In this document: in pieces, positions 16,801 to 24,714 of the stretch
How the letters are laid out: the number at the start of each line of letters is the position of its first letter
Numbering within the stretch: position 1 is the first letter of the stretch
Source: Kitasatospora aureofaciens
Lineage (GTDB): Bacteria; Actinomycetota; Actinomycetes; Streptomycetales; Streptomycetaceae
Assembly: GCA_000720845.1 (NCBI GenBank)
Contig: JODU01000029.1
Coordinates: 1-64,000, forward strand
Direction of reading: 5' to 3'
DNA length: 64,000 nucleotides
Position numbers and translations under genes: made by a program
The notes under the pieces: model-generated
Database searches by the model: none
What the model was told of the DNA's origin: nothing
The model's input: only the letters and a program-made list of their open reading frames with translations

Positions 16801-18381
16801 ACCCGGCTGAAGGAGGTCCGTACGGCTGATGTGCGGCAGCTCTCGGCCCTCACCCTGGACGGGCGGATGTTCGTCCTGACCGCGGGTGCCGAGCGGGTGG
16901 AGCTGTTCGAGGTGGACCGCACCCGCAACGGGATCGACGGTCTGCGCGCCTGCCGGACCGCTCCCGGCGTGACGCTGGCCGCGCCCGCGATGGCCGCCGC
17001 GGCGTTCGCCCTCTCGTCCCGGCTGGGGTTCCTTGCCGTGGCCGACGGGACCGCTGTGTACCTCTGGCGGTGCGAGGCCGGGCCCGGCCCCGAACCGGTC
17101 GTGACGGAGGTGGCCGCCTACCCGTCCGACGCGCGCGGCCTGGCCTTCGGACGGTGCGGCGATGAGCTGCTGCTCGCCGGATACGAGGAGGTGGCCGTCC
17201 GGATCTGGTCCGCCGGGCGGCCCGGGCGTGAGGCCACGCTCGCTCTGGACGCCCCCAGGGACGGCGCCATGGCGTTCGATCCGGGCGGCCAGGGACTGCT
17301 CGCGGTCGCCGACGGCCCGTACATCCGGGTGGTGGACGTGGTGCCCGCGCTGGAGGCCGGCTACGGCATCCAGCGACGGCCGAGCAACGAGCGTCCGGTC
17401 CTCGCCCTGGCCGGCGTGCCGGACGGTCCGCCGTTGCTGTGCCGGGCCTGGCACGACCGGATCAGGGTCTCCCGGCCGCGACAGGGGGATCCTGCCTCCC
17501 TCGCTGCTACCGAGCTCGCCCACGACGGGCACACGGTGACGGCGGTGGCCGCCGTGCGGGCGGCGGACGGCTGGACGGTGGCCGCCGCGGCCGGCCGTAG
17601 CGTACGGCTGTGGCGTCTGGACGACGGCCTGGCACTCATCACCCATCAGGACATCCCGCTGGGCGGGGACGCCGGCCAGCCCGCCCGCGCGCTGAGCCTG
17701 GTCACCGGACCCGACGCCGGCACACTGCGGCTGAGCGTGGCCGACGGCCGGCGGCTGGTACGCCACCAGGTGCCCGCCGACGTCTCGTCCGCCGGCATCA
17801 CGGTGCGCGAGATCCGGGCCGACCGCGGGTTCTGCGGCATCGACACGCGGGTCCTGCGGGACGGTACGCACTGGATGGCCGCCGACCTCAGTGACCAGCT
17901 GCGGGTCTGGACCGAGGGCGCGCAGGGCGTCGAGCAGCGCGTCCTGCTCCCGGCCGGCCCCTCCTGCCTCGCCCTCGGGGAGCTGTACGACGACGAGGAC
18001 GACGCTTCGATGCCCGTGCTGGCCTGGGCGGACCACGGCAGCGTGTACGTCAAGGACTGCTCCGGCGACGAGAGCATCCACCCTCCGGAGCGGCTGCCGG
18101 GGGACTTCCCCGACGTGAGGTCTTTGGTGTTCGCCGGTCCCGTGGAGCGGCCGGTTCTGCTGCTGTGCATGCCGGAGACGGTGTCCCGCGCATGGGACCT
18201 CTGGTCCCGGCAATGGCTGGACGGGCCGGGGATCGCACCGCGCGGGTACGGCGTGCACGCCGTCCGTACCGCGCAGGACCCGGAGGGTGTGGTGGTGGCG
18301 TTGCAGGGAGAGGACCGTTGCGATCTGATCCGGCTGCCGCATGCGTTCTTCGGCACCGGGAGACGGGGAGAGGGTGCATGA
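13864..18381 (+). CDS. caspase-like / STAND NTPase / beta-propeller protein
   Basis: The 1505-residue protein has three parts. Residues 20-240 form a caspase-like (C14) peptidase: KILYWTGHG places the catalytic His at 102 and LLIIDACSSQ the catalytic Cys at 155, in the usual order and spacing. Residues about 310-720 are a STAND/NACHT-type NTPase with Walker A GLAGTGKTTL (K348), Walker B NLLFDALDEA (438-447) and sensor VVVGTR (473-478), then a helical region. From about 847 to 1490 runs a WD40-like propeller with degenerate repeats such as VRIWSAGR and VRLWRLDD. By analogy with STAND conflict proteins the propeller senses, the NTPase oligomerises and the protease is released. Its stop overlaps the next gene by 4 bp. 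Confidence 0.88.
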   Translation: MVRSGTDSRLTLLKAERRSSSLVGTVAVAEYLHPDAAERQRLGRPQLAEVRDRFTQTVRERLGFGKTLRADRGGATRRQLWAGLEEFLSDGAQRKILYWTGHGVQRGDEGYFLACADSWQSGEFDPTRAVSLLELVGFLLRPEHETDTLLIIDACSSQSYNSLGEAVRHAVELERDFAVVRARQNRRKGFAVIGTSGADAQVPAGRWVTWLEEALAKPDFVADDQARPFEPSALYLPLPYLCRAVDARAADDGLDEPAQRPDCREVRALPNNFLDNPHYHQSDRPVYTPAVLTRRKPWIEAEQFVLEENSHLGRHFAGRWEALSRIVRWMDTHPKGLLAVTGLAGTGKTTLLGRLALTSLPSWREALGPDLSPAALPRAGSIHAALSCRGQSAHSLAAHLREVLADIDGAPPLPEEPVTSEKFTAAFEELVGRAGSVNLLFDALDEALPDQAHAIARHVLSPLANTPGVRVVVGTRSQPRRRATAPAGEESLLDTLDLSIEPVVLGDDEEARASIAGMVLSVLDTAQSPYRGDARQEDRDWTAQTVAARSHGSFLVARLAAEGLARRATVAAEAELLAWLRDGGVDLRARLAEETRHLSEQPGARRAHEALRALAVVQGPGLPPDEAWLTLANALREAGSPELTLEDLGQVCRSADGGIVAAQKDGSRQAAGRVRHQLAHPSYGEFFLSDAGLTSWEAHRRVLDALRTRARARGGWSEGDEYTLEYLGAHAAQVGPDALRELFEDVDFLLRTNPDVMLPLAAGLARDCDGAALYGRVAGSFPRASGPLPASVLLERKALLSATAFISHREATYRALRRDGGFLPWQEYWSDVPPAPPEWRRAAPSGGARALSWRAGTGAAGPAYADTLTAGGRGEIHVLHPESGARLLTRRLPRAGGERGRPLSEVREVAAGARWVTVARDDQAVYFWRAGARTPDREYRWGGSVRALSVAEVEGQGVALAADGDRVWVWSWQGGTHLDTRLKEVRTADVRQLSALTLDGRMFVLTAGAERVELFEVDRTRNGIDGLRACRTAPGVTLAAPAMAAAAFALSSRLGFLAVADGTAVYLWRCEAGPGPEPVVTEVAAYPSDARGLAFGRCGDELLLAGYEEVAVRIWSAGRPGREATLALDAPRDGAMAFDPGGQGLLAVADGPYIRVVDVVPALEAGYGIQRRPSNERPVLALAGVPDGPPLLCRAWHDRIRVSRPRQGDPASLAATELAHDGHTVTAVAAVRAADGWTVAAAAGRSVRLWRLDDGLALITHQDIPLGGDAGQPARALSLVTGPDAGTLRLSVADGRRLVRHQVPADVSSAGITVREIRADRGFCGIDTRVLRDGTHWMAADLSDQLRVWTEGAQGVEQRVLLPAGPSCLALGELYDDEDDASMPVLAWADHGSVYVKDCSGDESIHPPERLPGDFPDVRSLVFAGPVERPVLLLCMPETVSRAWDLWSRQWLDGPGIAPRGYGVHAVRTAQDPEGVVVALQGEDRCDLIRLPHAFFGTGRRGEGA

Positions 18382-19760
18382 GACACGATCTGGTGGTCTT
18401 CGTGCCGGGGTTCCTGGGCACACGGCTGTGCCGGGACGGCCGGGACGTCTGGGCGCGGTGCGGTGAGCAGCTGATCGGCTCGGCGGCCGCGGCACTGACC
18501 GAGGTGGCCCTCCCCCCTGGGCTGGGGGATGAGCCGCCCGAGGCCCCCTTCCGCCTCGACGCCGACACACTGCTGCAGGTCCCGGACTCCGTGCCCGGGC
18601 TGCTGTCCTGCATGGGCTATCCCGATATCCGTACCGCCCTCGGCGACCCGCCCGACGCGCAGTTCGTGCCGTTCACCTACGACTGGCGGCTGTCGAACCG
18701 GCTGGTGGCCCGGCAGTTGAAGACGCGGGTGGCGCGGGAACTCGACCGGTGGCGTACCGAGGCCGACGCGTACTACCCGGACCGGCCCGACGATCCGCGC
18801 GTCATTCTCGTCTGTCATGCGACGGGCGGTCTGATCGGGCGGCACTACCTGGAGTGCGAGGGCGGCCGGGAGACCGCCCGGACCCTGGTCACCCTCGGCA
18901 CCCCTCAGCAGGGGCTGGTCCAGGCCGCCCGGCTGCTGGCCGGCCACGCGGTCCCCGCTGCCGCGGGCCCCGGAACGGACGTGGCCGCACGGCTGAACGA
19001 GACACTGCGCGACTGGGCGGTCAACGTGCCGGCGGTCGCCGAGATGCTGCCGGTGGGATACCCCGCCGTGCGGGTTGAGGGAAAGACCCGCGAGCGGCGG
19101 ATCACCGACAGCCGCTACCCGGTCCCCGGACTGCCGGGCGACGCCGTCCGCCGGGCGCTGGCCTTCCAGGAGGAGTTCCGCTCGGCATGCGACGAGCACC
19201 GGCGCGCCGGCCCCCTCCCCTACACCGTGCACTGCCTCGCCGGCGTCGGCTTCCCGAGCCCCGAAGCGCTCGTACTCTCCGGCGACGGGGCGCGGATCAC
19301 CGGCAGCCTGCCCGGGCCCGGCGACGGGACCGTACCGCGCCCGTCGGCCGTCGCGGGCTGGACCGGCACGGCCCCCATGCTGTGGACCGGCGTGCGCAAC
19401 ACGGACCTGGCCGGCGGCCCGGCACTGCGGGACGCGATGCTCGCGATCCGCGCGGGACGCCCGCCCGGCGGCACACTCGCCGGTGAGGAGGGCATCGCGC
19501 TGCACCTGCCCCGGGACCCCGTCGCCGCCGGCCGCCCGTTCGTGATCGAAGTCCTGGGGCACGACCTGCTGCGGCGCAACCTGCGGACCTTCATGTGGCG
19601 TTCGGGCCGCCCCGGCAGACAGCCCCTCGTCTTCCGCCCGTACGAGACCGACCGCTACCGCGCGGAACTGGAGGCCGCCCCCGGACGCTGGGTCGTCGAG
19701 GCACTGGTCGACCGGCCCAAGGGACGCGACCGCACAGACGTGACGGTCCTGGCGGTATGA
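18378..19760 (+). CDS. LCAT-type alpha/beta hydrolase, catalytic residues lost
   Basis: The 460-residue protein starts like lecithin:cholesterol acyltransferase-type lipases (LVVFVPGFLGTRL, residues 5-17) and has the expected VPFTYDWR strand and GDGTVP loop (315-320). However, the nucleophile elbow, normally HSMGG, is CHATGG (146-151) with Ala148 in place of Ser, and the usual catalytic RHGSL-type motif reads RNTDL with Asn341 in place of His. It therefore looks like a pseudo-hydrolase. The last 90 residues resemble a beta-sandwich. Its ATG overlaps the STAND stop (ATGA), so the two are made together; a binding or scaffold role for lipid or partner protein is my inference. Alternative catalytic residues cannot be excluded. 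Confidence 0.75.
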   Translation: MRHDLVVFVPGFLGTRLCRDGRDVWARCGEQLIGSAAAALTEVALPPGLGDEPPEAPFRLDADTLLQVPDSVPGLLSCMGYPDIRTALGDPPDAQFVPFTYDWRLSNRLVARQLKTRVARELDRWRTEADAYYPDRPDDPRVILVCHATGGLIGRHYLECEGGRETARTLVTLGTPQQGLVQAARLLAGHAVPAAAGPGTDVAARLNETLRDWAVNVPAVAEMLPVGYPAVRVEGKTRERRITDSRYPVPGLPGDAVRRALAFQEEFRSACDEHRRAGPLPYTVHCLAGVGFPSPEALVLSGDGARITGSLPGPGDGTVPRPSAVAGWTGTAPMLWTGVRNTDLAGGPALRDAMLAIRAGRPPGGTLAGEEGIALHLPRDPVAAGRPFVIEVLGHDLLRRNLRTFMWRSGRPGRQPLVFRPYETDRYRAELEAAPGRWVVEALVDRPKGRDRTDVTVLAV

Positions 19761-19773
19761 GACGGGAGCTGGG

Positions 19774-21702
19774 ATGACCGCGACCGACACCCCCGCCTGG
19801 CCGCAGTGCGGACACCTGCACGCCGGGGAACACTGCCGGGGACGCCGGGTGGCCCCGTACACGGCCTGCCTGGCACACCTGGACAGCACCGAACGGGCCG
19901 CCCACCTGGACTCACTGGCCCCCGGCGCCGACCTCGACCACCGCGGCACCCCCTTCACCCAGAGCCTGCTCGACGCACTCCTCGCACCCCTCAGAGACCC
20001 GACGAGCGGGCGGGCGCGGGCGGGGAAGGCCGCCTTCGACGAGACGCGGTTCACCGGGGACGCCGAACTCGAGGACATCGACTTCGACGGCTCCTGCTCC
20101 TTCGCCTCGGCCGTCTTCGACGGGGGCCTGTACGTCCGCGAAGTGCGTACCGCAGGCGACTTCCGCCTCGCCGCGGCCCAGGTCGCCAAAGACGTGTGGT
20201 TCGACGACACCGACGTGGGCGGTGACGCCTGGTTCTACCAGGCCCGGATCACGGGCACACTCCGGTTCTGCGTCCGCGAAGTCCGCGGCACCGCGATGTT
20301 CAGAGGCGTGAGCTGCGGGGCCGCCTACTTCTCCGGAGTCCGGGTTCGCGGCATCGCATCCTTCAACGGGGCGGTCATCGACGGAGAGGCCGCCTTCGAC
20401 GGTGCGGTCTTCGAGGAGAGCGCCGACTTCGAGGCGGCCCGGATCGCCGGCCGCGCCTGCTTCGACGGTACGCATTTCCACCGGAGCAGGGCCTGCTTCA
20501 ACGGGGCGGACATCGGCGGGGACATGCCGTTCGCCGAAGCATACTTCGCCGCCGAAGCCACATTCGAAGGAGCAGCGATCGGCGGTGACCTGACGTTCAC
20601 CGGGGCCCGGCTGAAGGCCGGCGTGGATTTCCGTCGGGCGGTGTTCCGGCGCACCGCCCGGATCGGCCCGCTGGTCTGCCCGGGAACGGTGGACTTCTCC
20701 CACGCCGTGTTCGAGACCGCGCTGACGCTGGAGGCCGCCGCGCTGGAGGTCCGCTGCCGGCAGACACGGTGGGCGTCCACCGCCGCGCTGCGGTTGCGGC
20801 ACGCCGCGGTGGACCTGAGCGACGCCGTGACGGAATTCCCCGTGACCGTCGCCGACCGGCGGCGTCCGTTCGTCTCCCCGCACGGCGAGGTGATCGCCGA
20901 ACCCAAGCTGCTCAACGGCCTCCCCGTGCGGATCACCTCCGTCAAGGGCGTGGACGCCGCGCACCTCGTACTGGCCGACACCGACCTCACCGACTGCCTC
21001 TTCGTGGGAACGGTCCACCTCGACCAGTTGCGCCTCGAAGGCCGCTGCCGCCTGCCCCAACCACCCGACGGACTGCGCTGGATGCGCCGCCAAACCCTCG
21101 CCGAAGAACACCACTGGCGCGGCTGGACACCCGCGCCACCGGACACCGACCCCCAGGAACCCGCCACGCTCGCGCCGGTCTACCGCCAGCTCCGCAAAGC
21201 ACTCGAGGACAGCCGCAACGAGCCGGGCGCAGCCGACTTCTACTACGGCGAAATGGAGATGCGCCGCCACGACACCACAACATCCCGCGGCGAACGGACA
21301 CTGCTGGGGCTGTACTGGGCCCTGTCCGGATACGGCCTGCGCGCCACGCGTGCCCTGGCGTGGCTGGTCCTGGCGATGACGGCCACCGTCCTGACGATGA
21401 TGCTGTGGGGCCTGCCGCAAGCCGACCCCGACCCTGTCAGTACCGGCAACACCGACGGCCGGCGCATCACCCTCACCACCAGGAAACCGACGCCCGCCAA
21501 CCCGGAAGGCCCCTACACAAAGCGCCTGTCGGCCGACCGCTTCGAGAAGTCCCTGAGAGTGGTGGCCAACTCGGTGATCTTCCGGGCCTCCGGACAAGAC
21601 CTGACCACCACCGGGACATACGTCGAGATGACCGCCCGCCTCGTCGAACCGGCCCTCCTCGGTCTCGCCGTCCTCGCCGTACGCAGCCGCGTGAAGCGCT
21701 GA
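19774..21702 (+). CDS. pentapeptide-repeat membrane protein
   Basis: The 642-residue protein begins with a Cys/His-rich segment (WPQCGHLHAGEHC, then TACLAHL), followed by a right-handed pentapeptide-repeat solenoid (about 85-330; repeats such as ADFEAARIAG and CFNGADIGG). After a linker comes ADFYYGEMEMRRH, a motif that typically precedes the channel-like C-terminus of this protein type, and then two hydrophobic segments (about 535-555 and 625-637) with an outside-facing loop between them. It probably is a membrane effector or ion-conducting protein. It follows the hydrolase gene by 13 bp with a GGGAGC site, as third gene of the caspase-STAND operon. Confidence 0.8.
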   Translation: MTATDTPAWPQCGHLHAGEHCRGRRVAPYTACLAHLDSTERAAHLDSLAPGADLDHRGTPFTQSLLDALLAPLRDPTSGRARAGKAAFDETRFTGDAELEDIDFDGSCSFASAVFDGGLYVREVRTAGDFRLAAAQVAKDVWFDDTDVGGDAWFYQARITGTLRFCVREVRGTAMFRGVSCGAAYFSGVRVRGIASFNGAVIDGEAAFDGAVFEESADFEAARIAGRACFDGTHFHRSRACFNGADIGGDMPFAEAYFAAEATFEGAAIGGDLTFTGARLKAGVDFRRAVFRRTARIGPLVCPGTVDFSHAVFETALTLEAAALEVRCRQTRWASTAALRLRHAAVDLSDAVTEFPVTVADRRRPFVSPHGEVIAEPKLLNGLPVRITSVKGVDAAHLVLADTDLTDCLFVGTVHLDQLRLEGRCRLPQPPDGLRWMRRQTLAEEHHWRGWTPAPPDTDPQEPATLAPVYRQLRKALEDSRNEPGAADFYYGEMEMRRHDTTTSRGERTLLGLYWALSGYGLRATRALAWLVLAMTATVLTMMLWGLPQADPDPVSTGNTDGRRITLTTRKPTPANPEGPYTKRLSADRFEKSLRVVANSVIFRASGQDLTTTGTYVEMTARLVEPALLGLAVLAVRSRVKR

Positions 21703-21775
21703 CGCACCCCCCGCGCACACCGTCGCGGCGGACCAGCGTGCGATCACCGCATGCGACCCACACCTCACGCCTTCA

Positions 21776-21808
21776 GGTGAACTTCGGCTGCGAAAACGTT
21801 CGTTCACC
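21776..21808. promoter_or_regulatory. inverted repeat upstream of the terpene cluster
   Basis: GGTGAAC and GTTCACC are perfect 7-bp arms separated by 19 bp that include AACGTT. The dyad lies 130 bp before the class I cyclase and 74 bp after the pentapeptide gene. It may be an operator or the base of a hairpin; no cognate regulator is obvious. Confidence 0.35.
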
Positions 21809-21937
21809 CGATGCCGGGGGTGCCATGGGCAATCCTGGCAGCCGTCCAACGGAAGGCTTGCTCATGCGACGTCGCAGGGTGATCGCCACTGCCCCGGCGG
21901 TCCATGCCGATGCGGTACCCGGACTGGGCTGAGTCGA

Positions 21938-22897
21938 ATGCGGGGGAAGACTGGTGCCGGCGTCGTCAGTGCCGGCCTGCTGAGTGAGGTCCGGGCCGAG
22001 AAGGCCGGCGCTGCGCTGCTGGCATGGGCGCGGGACGCGAGCCTGGTGGTTGACGCTTTCGAAGAAGAGCGTCTGCTTGCCATGCGACTGGGAAAGCTCG
22101 CTGAGCTGACGGTGCCGGAGGGTAGCGACGCCGATCTGGAACTGACGGCGCAGTGGGCGGCATTCATCTGCCTGGTCGACGACCGGTTCGACCGCAGCCT
22201 GGTCGACATCCGGCCGGAAGCGGTCACGTCGCTGTTCGACCGGCTGCTGAACGTGATCACCGGCCGTCCTGCCGGATTCGTCAGCGGGCTTGACCAGGCC
22301 CTGGACGATTTGTGGCGGCGTACAGCTCCGCGGATGTCCACTCAGTGGCGGGAGCGGTTCGTCGCCGACTACCGCGACTTCGCCCTGGCCATGCGGGAAG
22401 AGGCCGCCGGTCGCACCGACCGGGTCCCGATGGGGCTCAGCGACTACGTGCTGCGGCGTCGCAGGACCATCACCGCCCTGCCTCTGGCAGACATCCTGGA
22501 GTGCACCGCCGGCGCGCCCTGGCCCGGTCCGCCCATGGGCGTGGACCTCATGAGGGACCTGCGGCGGGCCGTGGCCGATGTGGCCGGCTGGAGCAATGAC
22601 CTGGCCTCGGCCGAGGATGACCTGCGGGAGGACCGCGACAACCTGGTGACCGTGCTGAGCCGAGAGCGCGGCTGCTCCCTGTCCTCGGCACGCGAACAGG
22701 CCGCGGCAATGCGCGACGACCGTGTCAGGGATTTCCACACCCTGGCAGCCGCGCTGACGGCGATGCCCCTTCCCGGGACCGAGCGAGAGGGAGTACGGCG
22801 TTACGTGGCGGCCCTCGGGTCCTTCGTGACCGCGACGCTGCACTGGCTTGGCGTCACTCATCGCTTCGATGCCCGCTGGGCGACCCGACCGATGTGA
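21938..22897 (+). CDS. class I terpene synthase
   Basis: The 319-residue all-helical protein has the class I terpene cyclase metal-binding motif VDDRFD (D81-D85) and the second motif NDLASAEDD (220-228), where the last acidic position is Asp instead of the usual Glu. LRRRRTITALPL in the middle resembles the effector-helix region. It should ionise a prenyl diphosphate with Mg2+. Because a class II cyclase follows, its substrate may be a pre-cyclised diterpenyl diphosphate. It opens a row of four co-directional biosynthetic genes. Confidence 0.85.
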   Translation: MRGKTGAGVVSAGLLSEVRAEKAGAALLAWARDASLVVDAFEEERLLAMRLGKLAELTVPEGSDADLELTAQWAAFICLVDDRFDRSLVDIRPEAVTSLFDRLLNVITGRPAGFVSGLDQALDDLWRRTAPRMSTQWRERFVADYRDFALAMREEAAGRTDRVPMGLSDYVLRRRRTITALPLADILECTAGAPWPGPPMGVDLMRDLRRAVADVAGWSNDLASAEDDLREDRDNLVTVLSRERGCSLSSAREQAAAMRDDRVRDFHTLAAALTAMPLPGTEREGVRRYVAALGSFVTATLHWLGVTHRFDARWATRPM

Positions 22898-22966
22898 CTG
22901 CCCTCGTTCTCCCTGCCGATCCACGCCCCACCGCCCCTCCCGTGCCCTCCAAGGACTGCCCCACCG

Positions 22967-24583
22967 ATGAGACCCCCTGCCGCCAAGCAGTTCCGCCCGG
23001 TCTGGCTGTCGTCCTACTTCCCGGCAGCGCTGCCTGCCGGACGCGGACGTCTTCTGGTGCACGTGCTGAACCGGGTGGGTGCGGACGGTGCCGTGCGCGA
23101 CGCGTGCCGCAGCCGCGTCCTCGAATCCGCGCTCGCCCTGGCGCTGATGGACCGGTGTGGATCTGCCCACCACGACGCGCGCGCTCGCATCGTGAGCTAC
23201 CTGGAGCGCCATCAGAACGGCGAAGACCTCATTGATACGACCGTAGCCGCCGCTGCCCTGGGCCGGGTCACCAGACAGCCGGCGCGCCGCCAGACCCTGG
23301 ATGCCATTGTCAGCCGGGTACCGGACTTCACCGGATCACGCAAACGAGCCCTGGCGCAGGCCATCTTCACCATGCTGGGCGTGGCTGTCGACCAGGCCGA
23401 CCCGGGCGACATCGCTCCCCACGCTGTCGATGTGAGGGCGCTGCACCCCTGGGCCGCGGTACAGACCGCCGCGGTGAACGCGATCCTGGGCCGGGTGGCA
23501 GGCAGACGCCGGGCCGGCTGGGACGATGTCACCCGGCTGGCGTCCACCCAACGTCCGGGAAGGGTGTGGGAGGGAAACCTCCTCATTCACCTGTCGGTCC
23601 TCCATGCCCTGGTGGACGTCCCCGGTATGGAGAGCGTCGTCGACGCCGGCCTCAACACTGCCCTCAGGCATCAGCGGGAGGACGGCGGCCTGCCCTTCGT
23701 CACGGACACCGACACTTGGAGCACCGTCCTCGTGGGGCTCGCGCTGAGCAGTGCCGACGCGCCACGTGAGGTGACGCACCGCATCGCCCAACACCTTGTA
23801 CATGTTCAGCACGCGAACGGCGGCTGGTCGTACACCGACCACGCCCAGCTCCCCGACACGGACTGCACCACCGTCGCAGTCGAGTTCTTGCATCAGCTGG
23901 ACCCGGTCGCCTACCGCGACCCGATCGACCGTGCCCTGGACGCACTGGTCGCGGTCCGCGGCGCCGACGGCGGATTCCCCACCTACGGAGCGGGCACTCC
24001 CTCCGAGGCGTGCATGACCGCCGCCGCGATCAACGCGCTCAGCACCCGAGTCCGCCACCGTCACCTCATCCAGCCTGCCCTGCGCTTCCTCGCCGACCGT
24101 CAGATGCCTGACGGCTCCTTTCCGCCCGGCTGGAGCAGCAGTCGCCTGCACACCCTCTTCAGGGCCTACCTCGCCACCCACCACTCGCCGATCTCTCCGG
24201 CGGTGCAGCACATGAGCGGTCGGATCGCCGGCCTGGTACAGAGCACACAGAACGCGGACGGCGGCTTCGGACAGAGAGACGGCGCCTCAAGCGATGCCAT
24301 CAGCACCGCATACGCCCTGATCATCCTGGCCGGACAGCGCGACCCTGCTCCCGCCGCGCACGCCACCGGCTACCTGCTCACGCAGCAGCGTCCCGACGGC
24401 AGCGTCATCTCCATTCCCGACATGCTCGGCCCGCGTCCCTTCCCGTATCACGTCCCCGTACTGACCGACGCGTTCACTCTTCTCGCCCTCGGCCACCTCA
24501 CCCCTCGTATCCGGCCATCACGCGTTGCCGTGCCAGGCCGCCGGCACGGCAACGCGCAACTCTCCCAGAGGACAGCCCCCTGA
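22967..24583 (+). CDS. class II terpene cyclase-like protein
   Basis: The 538-residue protein is built of alpha-alpha barrel repeats with QW-like motifs (REDGGLPF, NGGWSYT, ADGGFPT, PDGSFPPG, ADGGFGQ), as in squalene-hopene and bacterial class II diterpene cyclases. The catalytic DxD motif is PDTDCTT (D297 and D299), where related diterpene cyclases have DxDTT or DxDD. It should protonate a polyprenyl diphosphate to give a bicyclic (for example labdane-type) diphosphate for the class I enzyme. AAGGA lies 11 bases before ATG 22967. A 14-bp perfect hairpin falls within the last codons. Confidence 0.82.
   Translation: MRPPAAKQFRPVWLSSYFPAALPAGRGRLLVHVLNRVGADGAVRDACRSRVLESALALALMDRCGSAHHDARARIVSYLERHQNGEDLIDTTVAAAALGRVTRQPARRQTLDAIVSRVPDFTGSRKRALAQAIFTMLGVAVDQADPGDIAPHAVDVRALHPWAAVQTAAVNAILGRVAGRRRAGWDDVTRLASTQRPGRVWEGNLLIHLSVLHALVDVPGMESVVDAGLNTALRHQREDGGLPFVTDTDTWSTVLVGLALSSADAPREVTHRIAQHLVHVQHANGGWSYTDHAQLPDTDCTTVAVEFLHQLDPVAYRDPIDRALDALVAVRGADGGFPTYGAGTPSEACMTAAAINALSTRVRHRHLIQPALRFLADRQMPDGSFPPGWSSSRLHTLFRAYLATHHSPISPAVQHMSGRIAGLVQSTQNADGGFGQRDGASSDAISTAYALIILAGQRDPAPAAHATGYLLTQQRPDGSVISIPDMLGPRPFPYHVPVLTDAFTLLALGHLTPRIRPSRVAVPGRRHGNAQLSQRTAP
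24521..24556. terminator. strong hairpin at the end of the class II cyclase gene
   Basis: CGCGTTGCCGTGCC and its exact complement form a 14-bp stem with an 8-base loop, ending 27 bases before the stop codon. There is no T tract. It could act as a rho-dependent terminator, an mRNA stabiliser or an attenuator before the 131-bp gap to the acyltransferase-ACP gene; a second, imperfect GC-rich hairpin follows at about 24608-24635. Confidence 0.45.
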
Positions 24584-24714
24584 GACCGCCCTGCGAACCG
24601 GCTCCCCCGCCCGGGCACGGATGCCTGGGCGCGGGATGTGCGGCGGGCACCGACTGGCCCCCGACTGACCTCTGTGCCCCACTCCCCCACCGAACCACCA
24701 CCGCGGAGAACCCC

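Noticed and set aside
14215..21849. Very long minus-strand open frames opposite the caspase-STAND, hydrolase and pentapeptide genes
   Set aside because: They are antisense shadows produced by high GC; codon use and recognisable domains are all on the plus strand.
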